Positions 1 to 7,005 of a DNA stretch of 20,456 nucleotides are shown piece after piece. Position 1 is the first letter of the stretch, and each line of letters opens with the position of its first letter. The stretch is from JBBTCJ01 sp038043285 (lineage in GTDB: Bacteria; Planctomycetota; Phycisphaerae; UBA1845), in assembly GCA_038043285.1 (NCBI GenBank), contig JBBTCJ010000120.1, positions 1 to 20,456 on the forward strand. The letters run 5' to 3'. A program made the position numbers and the translations under genes. Below the pieces are notes generated by a model, which had not been told where the DNA came from, searched no databases, and saw only the letters and a list, made by a program, of their open reading frames with translations.

Positions 1-66
1 CCTCAAACCGCTCAGCCCGAATAGCGCTCACCTCCATTACGCCACCAATAATCGCCCGCTGTCTGG

Positions 67-930
67 TTGCTGGAGACCGACGCATCCCGTACCATCGCGG
101 GCCGTGCCGGCAACGAGCCCCAGCCCGCACGCTCCTGGAGATCACCGTTGTTCTCGGCCTTCGTCCCATTCACCCTCTGGCTCCTCTTCGTACCCTGCCC
201 CACCCAAACGGAGGCAGCCCCGGCTCAAGATTCCGCGGAACGAGTGGATCAAATCCTAAACAACCTCCAGGCTCGCAGCGACGGCTTAAGGGACATCCGT
301 TGCGACGTGCGTTTCGTGGATGACGATCGTGTCAACCTGGCGAAGAACGTCAAGAATGGACGACTCCTTTTTCTGATGACCAAGCCCAACCCGCATTTCC
401 TGATCCACTTCGATTCAACGGAGATGGACGGCGTCCTGGGCAAGCGCGAGTGGTACCTGTTTGACGGCGAGTGGTTGTACCAGGCCGTTGAGCGTACGAC
501 GCAGGTCACAAAGCAACAGATCGCCGAGCCAGGCTCCGAACTGGACATGTTCGACATCGAGAAGACTCCGTTCCCGATGCCCTTCGGACAAAAAAGGGAC
601 TCCATCCTCCGCAACTTCGACGTGAAACTGGTGGATTCCGCCGGGGACGATCCGAGCGAAACGGACCACTTGATGTGCGTGCCCAAGCCCGACAGCCGGC
701 TATACCGCAAATATGATCGACTGGATCTGTTCGTCCATCGCACGGCGCACCTGCCGGCGAGGATCGTGGTGACCAAAAACAACGGCTACGAAGTGCAAAC
801 AGCGGATTTTCCGGGTCTATCGGGAAAATCGCTCAATACCGGAGTCAGCGAAAGCGACCTTGCCAAGCCGACGGAATGGAACGGGTACAAAGTTGTCGTC
901 GAGGAGTTGGTGGCTCCTTCGGCCAAATGA
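67..930 (+). CDS. Secreted LolA-like protein of planctomycete type (TIGR03009-like)
   Basis: The 287-residue product has a hydrophobic stretch at about residues 29-43, preceded by basic residues (RSWRS) and followed by an Ala-rich segment ending near TEAAPA, so I read a Sec signal peptide cleaved near residue 53. The mature part begins with a helix (DQILNNLQARSDGLRDIRCD) followed by alternating strand-like segments such as GRLLFLMTKPNPHFLIHF and EWYLFDGEWLYQ, which fits the LolA/LolB-like fold. Planctomycetes carry many such proteins (TIGR03009), mostly of unknown function; carrying lipids or lipoproteins in the periplasm is an inference from fold only. The start is TTG at 67, just after an in-frame stop at 49; TTG at 148 is an alternative but would drop the basic residues of the signal. 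It lies 46 bp upstream of the dehydrogenase gene and could be cotranscribed. The function is unproven. Confidence 0.75.
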   Translation: MLETDASRTIAGRAGNEPQPARSWRSPLFSAFVPFTLWLLFVPCPTQTEAAPAQDSAERVDQILNNLQARSDGLRDIRCDVRFVDDDRVNLAKNVKNGRLLFLMTKPNPHFLIHFDSTEMDGVLGKREWYLFDGEWLYQAVERTTQVTKQQIAEPGSELDMFDIEKTPFPMPFGQKRDSILRNFDVKLVDSAGDDPSETDHLMCVPKPDSRLYRKYDRLDLFVHRTAHLPARIVVTKNNGYEVQTADFPGLSGKSLNTGVSESDLAKPTEWNGYKVVVEELVAPSAK

Positions 931-976
931 TCGACCGGAACCGACGCGCCGCCCACCGCACAGGAACCCCCGACCC

Positions 977-2002
977 GTGAGAAAACCAGCCATACTCATC
1001 ACCGGCGCGGGCGGTGAAGTCGGCTTCGGGCTGATTGACGGCTTCCAGCGCGACCATGACACACAGGTTGTCTCGCTGGACCTCAAGGAAATCCCCAAGT
1101 CGCTTCGAGAGAAATGCGACGCCTCCATCGTCGGGGACATCCTCGACGAAAACCTGCTTCAGCGCCTGGTCACGGAGTACGAAATCCACGCCATTTATCA
1201 CCTGGCGGCCCTGCTCAGCACGCGGGCGGAGTACACCCCGGAAACCGCTCATCGCGTCAACGTGGAGGGAACGCTGAACCTCCTCAAGCTCGCCCATGAA
1301 CAATCCCGCTGGCATGGACACCCGGTCAAGTTCGTCTTTCCAAGCTCCATCGCCGTGTACGGGCTTCCTTCGGCGGAGGCGAAGCGAAAGGCCGGAAAGG
1401 TCAATGAAACCGAGTGGGTATTCCCGACCACCATGTATGGCTGCAACAAGTCGTACTGCGAGCAACTGGGACGATACTACGCCTTGCATTACCGGCAGCT
1501 TGCGGCGGAGGCCGGGCCTAGCGGCGTTGATTTCCGATCCGTTCGGTTTCCCGGCCTCATCAGCGCCATCACCATGCCGTCGGGCGGCACCAGCGACTAT
1601 GCCGTCGAAATGATCCACGCCGCCGCGCAGAAAAAGCCCTACGCCTGCTTCGTCACCCCGGAGGCGAGAATCCCCTTTATGGTCATGCCGGACGCGATCA
1701 AGGCTCTGCAGCTCCTGGCGGAGGCCCCGGCCAACGGACTCGCGCAGCAGGTCTACAACGTCACCTCTTTCAGCCTCAGCGCCGCTGAGCTTCGGGAGCG
1801 CGTGCTCAGGGCATTCCCCAATGCAAAAATCGCGTTTGAGCTGGACGTCGCGCGGGCGCGGATTGTGGATTCCTGGCCGCAGGACGTCGACGACGCGCCA
1901 GCGCGGCGCGATTGGGGTTGGCAACCCGATTACGACGCGGACCGAGCCTTCCGGGACTACCTGGTCCCAGAGATATCACGGCACTACGCCGAGCCCCGCT
2001 GA
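977..2002 (+). CDS. L-threonine 3-dehydrogenase, NAD-dependent, SDR type
   Basis: The 341-residue product is an extended short-chain dehydrogenase. It has the nucleotide-binding glycine motif GAGGEVG (residues 10-16), YHLAALLS (about 74-81), PSSIAVYG (about 122-129) and the catalytic YxxxK (Y154, K158). Several segments match the SDR-type threonine dehydrogenases rather than general sugar epimerases: RFPGLIS, GGTSDYAVEM, the YNVTSFSLSAAELRERV region, and VDSWPQDVDDAPARRDWGW near the C-terminus. These enzymes oxidise L-threonine to 2-amino-3-ketobutyrate with NAD+; 2-amino-3-ketobutyrate CoA ligase (Kbl) would then yield glycine and acetyl-CoA, but no kbl is in this window. I chose GTG at 977 because the Rossmann strand (KPAILITG) follows directly; an upstream ATG at 860 would run back into the preceding gene. 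The 3' end overlaps the convergent aminotransferase gene by 19 bp. Confidence 0.87.
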   Translation: MRKPAILITGAGGEVGFGLIDGFQRDHDTQVVSLDLKEIPKSLREKCDASIVGDILDENLLQRLVTEYEIHAIYHLAALLSTRAEYTPETAHRVNVEGTLNLLKLAHEQSRWHGHPVKFVFPSSIAVYGLPSAEAKRKAGKVNETEWVFPTTMYGCNKSYCEQLGRYYALHYRQLAAEAGPSGVDFRSVRFPGLISAITMPSGGTSDYAVEMIHAAAQKKPYACFVTPEARIPFMVMPDAIKALQLLAEAPANGLAQQVYNVTSFSLSAAELRERVLRAFPNAKIAFELDVARARIVDSWPQDVDDAPARRDWGWQPDYDADRAFRDYLVPEISRHYAEPR

Positions 2003-2853
2003 AGCGATCTTCCCCGCGAGCGCCGGCGGAACTCGTCGTGCAACCGAAGCGTGTACGGCCCGACTTTTCCATCGCCTACGATCCGGCCGTCAATGGACGT
2101 GATGCCCAGCACCTCGACTGTCGTGCTGGACATGAACACCTCGTCCGCTGACCGCAAGCGATCCACGGTGAAGGACTCCTCGCAAACGGACATGCCGATT
2201 CCGGCGGCACACCCCATCACGAATTGCTGCGTGATTCCGTGCAGGACCGACTCGGTTCGCGGCGGGAACGTCAGCGCCCCCCCGCATATCATGTAGATGT
2301 TGGCCGACGTGCACTCGCGCACCTCGCCGCCCGGAGAGACGAACACCGCGTCGTTGCAGCCGCGGCGAATCGCGTCGTTCTTCGCCAGCACGTTGGGCAA
2401 CAGCGTAATCGCCTTGACGTAACAGTTCGCCCAGCGATTGTCGCGCACGGTTACGACCTTGCCGCCGCGGCGGCGCAGCTCTTCGGCCACCGTGGGGATC
2501 GGCTTGAAGGTCATGACCACCGTCGGGCTCATCCCCGGCGGGATGACGTGCGAGCGCGGCGCAACCCCCCTCGTGATCTGCACGTAAATCATCACGTCGG
2601 CAAGCCCGCTGCGCCGTAGCCCTTCGCGGAGGATCGGTTCAAGCGGTTGGCCCTCGAAGTCGTATTCCAGGTGAATCGCTTCGGCGCTGGTTCGGAAGCG
2701 ACGGATGTGATCGTCCAACAGGAACAGTTTTCCGCCATAAGCCACGATGACTTCATAGACGCCGTCGCCGAACTGAAACCCCCGGTCCTCGATGGACACC
2801 TTGGCGTCGGCGATCGAGCTGAACACACCATTGACGTAGGCAAGTTCCGGCAT
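1984..2853 (-). CDS. PLP-dependent class IV aminotransferase, D-amino-acid aminotransferase-like
   Basis: The 289-residue product belongs to the fold-type IV PLP aminotransferases (branched-chain, D-alanine and aminodeoxychorismate lyase family). Visible motifs are DRGFQFGDGVYEVI (about residues 23-36), the TRGVAPRSHVIP loop (about 94-105) typical of the D-amino-acid aminotransferase branch, the Schiff-base lysine K147 in YVKAITLLPNVLAK, and the PLP-region glutamate E180 in VRECTSAN. The likely reaction is transamination between D-amino acids and 2-oxo acids, but the exact substrate cannot be read from sequence. I chose ATG 2853, preceded by AGGA; an upstream in-frame start adds a Gly-rich segment that overlaps the rhomboid gene. 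It begins 5 bp after the rhomboid stop and so is probably cotranscribed. It converges on the threonine dehydrogenase gene with a 19-bp overlap. Confidence 0.85.
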   Translation of the reverse strand: MPELAYVNGVFSSIADAKVSIEDRGFQFGDGVYEVIVAYGGKLFLLDDHIRRFRTSAEAIHLEYDFEGQPLEPILREGLRRSGLADVMIYVQITRGVAPRSHVIPPGMSPTVVMTFKPIPTVAEELRRRGGKVVTVRDNRWANCYVKAITLLPNVLAKNDAIRRGCNDAVFVSPGGEVRECTSANIYMICGGALTFPPRTESVLHGITQQFVMGCAAGIGMSVCEESFTVDRLRSADEVFMSSTTVEVLGITSIDGRIVGDGKVGPYTLRLHDEFRRRSRGRSLQRGSA

Positions 2854-2858
2854 GGTTC

Positions 2859-4076
2859 CTATCCCGTCGCCCCCGGAGCCGGGCGACCCAGGATCGCCCG
2901 CACGTTGGCCAGCCATTGCAGGCATTGATCCCGCCGGGCAACGTCGCGCAGCGAGTTCATCGACTCGGTCAGATGCCGGTCGGCAGCCTCGTATTTCTGC
3001 AAGTCCCGGGCGTAGATGATGCCCAACAGCAGGCGGACGTTGGGCGCCTCGGAGGAACCGGGATAACAGGACACGAAGCGGTCGAAGGCCTCGGCCGCTG
3101 CGGGGTATTCCCCCCGGCGGTAAAGCTCCCGGGCCACCTCAAGCTGCGGTTGTTCCGGCAGGCAATGACCCGGACTGAGCTTGAGCAATTCCGCGTAAAC
3201 GGCGACCGCCTGAACCGCGTTTTGCGATTCCAACTCACCAGCAATCTTGGCGCGAAGGTCGGCGATGGCGTTGAATTGCGCCTCCTCCTTGGCCTGCTGG
3301 ACGGGATCTACCGCGACGGCGCGAGCCGTCGGCGACGGCCACCCGCCGCTGTCGTCCCCGGCGTACGCCGTCTCCCAGGATCTCCGTTGGCGCCACCGTT
3401 TCCAGACCGCCAACAAATCAAACTGGTCGCGCGGGAGTCCGCGGATGAGGAGCATCGCCAAAGCCCCAGCGAAGCCGAAGAAGTAGCCGGCCAAGTGCGC
3501 CTGATAAGCGATCTGTTCGCTCGAACCAACCTGCGGCGCCAGAAGGTTGTCCCAGACGATGATCTTCACCCCAATGAGGATCATCGCCGGAACCTCGAAA
3601 AACTGGATGAAGATGAACAACCACACCAGCACAGTCACGTGGCTCCGGGGGAACAGCACCAGATACGCCGTCGTGATCGCGGCCACGGAACCTGAAGCCC
3701 CGAGAAGATGAGAATACCCGGGCTTGACCATCGCATATCCCCAGGCCGCGAAAACGCCCCCAGCCAGGTAGAACAACAGATACGGAACGTTGCCCATCTT
3801 CGAGTTCACGCTGTTCCCGAACACCCAGAGAAACAACATGTTCCCCAGAAGATGCGCGAGGTCGGCGTGAAGAAACTGGTAGGTGAAGAACTGGTGGATC
3901 GCCGGATCGTTCGCGTGGAAGTACAGGTGCTCCCGTTTCCAAGCCTCCAGACCCAAGATCGACCATCGCTCGTCCAGCAACAGGAACATCAGCAGATTCA
4001 CGCCGATCAACGCGAAGTTCAACAACGGCGTCCGGCGAATCACGGACTCGGTGCGAATCGGCAAGACGACGATCAT
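2859..4076 (-). CDS. Rhomboid intramembrane serine protease with C-terminal helical (TPR-like) extension
   Basis: The 405-residue product has an N-terminal rhomboid domain of about 210 residues with several hydrophobic segments. The signatures are present: HADLAHLLGN (about residues 70-79), the catalytic serine in GASGS (S128) and the catalytic histidine in YQAHLAGYFFGF (H194). Rhomboids cut transmembrane substrates within the membrane. From about residue 270 a soluble, helix-rich region follows with TPR-like repeats (AVYAELLKLSPG, ARELYRRGEYPAAAEAFDRF, LLLGIIYARDLQKYEAADRH), probably a protein-binding module. I chose ATG 4076 because GGAG lies 5 nt upstream; the GTG at 4082 has no such spacing. 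The gene stops 5 bp before the aminotransferase start and lies 115 bp after the DUF1844 gene. The substrate is unknown. Confidence 0.9.
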   Translation of the reverse strand: MIVVLPIRTESVIRRTPLLNFALIGVNLLMFLLLDERWSILGLEAWKREHLYFHANDPAIHQFFTYQFLHADLAHLLGNMLFLWVFGNSVNSKMGNVPYLLFYLAGGVFAAWGYAMVKPGYSHLLGASGSVAAITTAYLVLFPRSHVTVLVWLFIFIQFFEVPAMILIGVKIIVWDNLLAPQVGSSEQIAYQAHLAGYFFGFAGALAMLLIRGLPRDQFDLLAVWKRWRQRRSWETAYAGDDSGGWPSPTARAVAVDPVQQAKEEAQFNAIADLRAKIAGELESQNAVQAVAVYAELLKLSPGHCLPEQPQLEVARELYRRGEYPAAAEAFDRFVSCYPGSSEAPNVRLLLGIIYARDLQKYEAADRHLTESMNSLRDVARRDQCLQWLANVRAILGRPAPGATG

Positions 4077-4191
4077 GTCCACTCCACGTCGAATCTATTC
4101 CGGAACGTCACGCCACAGCCCATGTCCATCGGCACACTGATCGCCCGCCTCCGGGGTGCGCCCGACGGAGAGACCGCGCCCCCGCGGCGAC

Positions 4192-4584
4192 CTACGCCTT
4201 CTTCGCCGCCGATCGAGCGCCGCCCATCAGGTGCACATATTGCATCCGCAATTCGTACAGCACGGCGTCGAGGGTGCGTTTCTCCTCGTCGGTCAAGTTC
4301 CCGGAGGTTCTCTTCTCGAGGACTTCCAACAGGTCGATCTGGTGCTTGGCCGCGAGCGGATTCGGAGGGATGCGTTCGCCGCCCGGCCCCTGATATCCCC
4401 CCAGTGAGATGACCGCCTGCATCGCAAGCAGGTTCACCAACTCGATGAAGTCAGCCTGCGGGGCCGGACCGCCCTTCCCGGCCGTGGCCCTCTCCTCCGC
4501 CGCCAGCCGCTCCTTCTCCCGGGCGGCTTCGCTCTTCCAATCGCTGTCAATGTGCAGCCCGCCCGATCCCGCTGGTTCCGTCAT
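4192..4584 (-). CDS. DUF1844 domain protein
   Basis: The 130-residue product has a charged N-terminal segment (WKSEAAREKERLAAEERA) and then the DUF1844 core: FIELVNLLAMQAVISLGGYQ (about residues 46-65), PPNPLAAKHQIDLLEVLEKR (about 73-92) and LTDEEKRTLDAVLYELRMQY (about 97-116). Its function is not established. The domain is all-helical and is seen in planctomycetes, deltaproteobacteria and related groups. I chose ATG 4584 because AGGAG precedes it with a 6-nt gap; a GTG immediately upstream has a gap of only 3 nt. It lies 55 bp downstream of the BshC-like gene and upstream of the rhomboid gene on the same strand. The family assignment is confident; no role can be assigned. Confidence 0.85.
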   Translation of the reverse strand: MTEPAGSGGLHIDSDWKSEAAREKERLAAEERATAGKGGPAPQADFIELVNLLAMQAVISLGGYQGPGGERIPPNPLAAKHQIDLLEVLEKRTSGNLTDEEKRTLDAVLYELRMQYVHLMGGARSAAKKA

Positions 4585-4639
4585 CACCGTCTCCTCCGCG
4601 TGGAATCTTATTCCTCCCGGCAGCGCCGAAGCACGGCAA

Positions 4640-6190
4640 CTATACCCGAAAGTCGGACAAGGCGGGAAGCGCGTCCATCAGCCGCTGCAGCGATCCCCGT
4701 CCGTACAACGCAAAGAAGTAATCCCGCCCGCAGACCAACCGATTCTCGGCATGCTTGGCCTCCGCGTCGGCCAAGTCACGTCGCCGCCGGGCAAGATCGT
4801 CTTCGGCCGGACGCAGCAGCACCTCGTTCAACTCCCGAATCCGAGCAAAGACCGCGTGACGCTCGACCGAGTTGCCCGGATCGTCAGAACGGAGTGAGTC
4901 ACCGCGGCAGACCGCTGCCGCACGGACCGCTGCGGCATCCCCGTCAAGCCGCGCCGACGGCACCTGCCGCTGTGGGTTCCACCGGAGATCACGCATCTCG
5001 TGTCGCAATCGCCGCACGTCATCAAGCGTCACCGTGTGGGAAGGCCTTCGGTAGGACACCGTCGCCGACACGCAGCTCATCGCGGGCGGATCGATTTGGA
5101 AATACTCCTCGATGATTCGATTGCTCACCCAATCGTACTTCGCGCCACCCACGCCATGAATGAACAGGTCGGCCAGGAAAAGACGAACCCAAACCGTCAG
5201 CGCCAGAGCCCGCGGGCGCAGGCGCCATCCGCGCGACCACGCGTCCGCCGCAACCTCCACACCGCCCCGCGCGACGCCGCGTACATCCCCCTCGCCGACG
5301 ACCACGTCCTGGGCCAGAAGCTGGAGCTTTCCGGCTGATTCGCGAACGTAGCATCGACGTCGAACCTCGCCACGCCGACACGCCCACATCGCCGTCTCGA
5401 CCCCGTCCGCGGCGACAGCCAAGTCCGGCATGGGTCGGTTCTTGGAGTGGATGCCGCTTCGTCGGCGATACCCGCCCAGGGAGCCGTTGTACGCGTCGGC
5501 AAACCGCCGTGCGTTGGCCAGCATCTCCGCGCACCACGGATCCCATGCCAGATCGCTGACCCGAACGTCCCGCAGCGACACGCCCATGTCGGCATCAACG
5601 CGGCGCCGACCCTCAACGGCCTGGTCCACCCAATCCCGCGAAGCCGTTGCGCTTTCCATTCCCTCGAGGTACGCCCCGATCATCGCGGCTCCGAAGTCCG
5701 CGCCCATCGCGTCGCCTAGTTCCTTCCGGAACCGTGCGAGTCTCGTCGGAGCTTGCCGCGTCAAACCCTCATAGGGAACGCCTCCAGCGGCCTCCGCGAA
5801 GCGAATCGCCTGGACCTCCGTTCGCCCCGCCTTCAGCGTGGGTACAACAACATTCAGGTGCGGAGGAGCGTCGCTGTCCACGACGATCGACACACTCGAT
5901 CCACCGAGCGCCCGACCCAGACGATCCGCCACCACGTACTTTGCCCAGACGCCCGGATGGATGAACGCCGGCTGATGGCCGGTCGCAATCAGAATGGAGT
6001 CTTCGGCGATGGAAAGCGCCGCCCGCGTCCGCCGCCGCCACTCACTGAGAGGAACGCCGCAAAGGCACGTGTTCGCCGTGCCAAGCCGGCGATGATTATC
6101 GAGGGCCTCCGCGGCGCAGGAACGCGGATCGGGGGCCACGAAGGTCTGCCCGTCGCCCTCTGGAACAGTGACACTCAGGAAATCCAGCAT
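4640..6190 (-). CDS. Conserved protein of unknown function, resembling BshC in layout
   Basis: I do not recognise this 516-residue product with certainty. Near the N-terminus it has IATGHQPAFIHPGVWAKYV (about residues 68-86), followed by a Rossmann-like strand ending in an acidic motif, SIVVDSD (about 101-107). Near the C-terminus is a charged helix of coiled-coil character (RIRELNEVLLRPAEDDLARR and onward, about 450-485). The bacillithiol enzyme BshC, about 540 residues, has a similar plan: a glycine-glutamine motif followed by a G-P motif and a lysine, a Rossmann core with acidic residues, and a C-terminal coiled coil. A distant relationship is therefore possible but not shown. Midway, LFIHGVGGAKYDWVSNRIIE is a second conserved-looking motif. 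ATG 6190 overlaps the end of the glycosyltransferase gene by 16 bp, which suggests translational coupling, and no clear ribosome binding site precedes it. Confidence 0.65.
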   Translation of the reverse strand: MLDFLSVTVPEGDGQTFVAPDPRSCAAEALDNHRRLGTANTCLCGVPLSEWRRRTRAALSIAEDSILIATGHQPAFIHPGVWAKYVVADRLGRALGGSSVSIVVDSDAPPHLNVVVPTLKAGRTEVQAIRFAEAAGGVPYEGLTRQAPTRLARFRKELGDAMGADFGAAMIGAYLEGMESATASRDWVDQAVEGRRRVDADMGVSLRDVRVSDLAWDPWCAEMLANARRFADAYNGSLGGYRRRSGIHSKNRPMPDLAVAADGVETAMWACRRGEVRRRCYVRESAGKLQLLAQDVVVGEGDVRGVARGGVEVAADAWSRGWRLRPRALALTVWVRLFLADLFIHGVGGAKYDWVSNRIIEEYFQIDPPAMSCVSATVSYRRPSHTVTLDDVRRLRHEMRDLRWNPQRQVPSARLDGDAAAVRAAAVCRGDSLRSDDPGNSVERHAVFARIRELNEVLLRPAEDDLARRRRDLADAEAKHAENRLVCGRDYFFALYGRGSLQRLMDALPALSDFRV

Positions 6191-7005
6191 CGTTGAGGAA
6201 TTTGCGGCCCCAGGATGGGGCGGGGGCACGAGCGGACCGGGTCGCCTTCGAACCAGGTTTGGAGCGTCGTCGCCGCCACCTCCGCGGGAACATCGGCAGC
6301 CAGCGCTCCTTCCAACACCTCCAGATAGTGCGCCAGCCGGATGTCCGGATCATCCAACATCCCTCCAAAATGGCGGTTGGGATCGTTGTAAATCAAGCGT
6401 ACCGGAAGCTCTCGAATGCGTAGCCCATGCCGCGCCGCCTGCACCCAGAATTCAATCGGCATCGCATACCCCGAAACCGTCACGCGCACGTCGCGCAGCG
6501 CCGAAACCCGGTAGGCCTTGAATCCGCAGAAGGCGTCGCTAAGGTGAAGACCCAAGCGTCGGGCGAGGACCGCCGTAATCTCCCGATTAATGGCCCGGCG
6601 ATCCGCAGGCGCGGCGGCAGCCTCATAGCGTCCGTCCGGATATCGCGTGCCGCTGATGACGTCGGCGTCGCCCTCTTCGGCCGCGGCGATGAACGCGGGA
6701 ATGTACGCCGGCTCGTGCTGTTCGTCGCAGTCCATGGTAATCAGCCAGGAGTAGTCGTGCCGTCGCGCATGCGCAAACGCGTCTGCTAGACTTCGACCAT
6801 ATCCCCGGTTCTCGGCATGAGTAATGACCGCGATGCGTGATTCACCCCGCAGAAGCTCGGAGGTACGATCCGTGGAGCCGTCGTCGATGACCAGGATGTC
6901 GCGACAATATGCCCTGGCCGAATCCAATACCCGCGTCAGTGACTGCTCTTCGTTGAAGACCGGAATCGCCAGCAGCGGGCAGATCGACTTCATCGAACAT
7001 CGCAT
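6175..7005 (-). CDS. Family 2 glycosyltransferase, polyprenyl-phosphate sugar transferase-like
   Basis: The 276-residue product is a GT-A fold glycosyltransferase of family 2. It shows IPVFNEE (about residues 14-20), the nucleotide-binding VIDDGSTD (about 39-46), ENRGYG (65-70), the DxD-type metal motif in DCDEQHEP (92-99), GTRYPDG, and a downstream SDAFCGFKAYR motif. This arrangement is typical of dolichol- or undecaprenyl-phosphate mannose/glucose synthases, which move a sugar from a nucleotide onto a lipid phosphate at the inner face of the membrane. No transmembrane segment is visible, so it would act as a peripheral enzyme. The acceptor and donor cannot be read from the sequence. I chose ATG 7005 because AGGAG lies 8 nt upstream; an in-frame upstream start adds a non-homologous segment through a repeat-rich region. 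It overlaps the next gene by 16 bp and is the likely first gene of the minus-strand set. Confidence 0.87.
   Translation of the reverse strand: MRCSMKSICPLLAIPVFNEEQSLTRVLDSARAYCRDILVIDDGSTDRTSELLRGESRIAVITHAENRGYGRSLADAFAHARRHDYSWLITMDCDEQHEPAYIPAFIAAAEEGDADVISGTRYPDGRYEAAAAPADRRAINREITAVLARRLGLHLSDAFCGFKAYRVSALRDVRVTVSGYAMPIEFWVQAARHGLRIRELPVRLIYNDPNRHFGGMLDDPDIRLAHYLEVLEGALAADVPAEVAATTLQTWFEGDPVRSCPRPILGPQIPQRCWIS

Noticed and set aside
860..976. Upstream extension of the threonine dehydrogenase to ATG 860
   Set aside because: The added residues are Arg/Pro-rich, overlap the preceding gene, and precede the Rossmann strand that begins at the GTG at 977.
845..1924. A 359-codon minus-strand frame opposite the threonine dehydrogenase gene
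   Set aside because: The plus-strand frame has full SDR motifs; the opposite frame has none.
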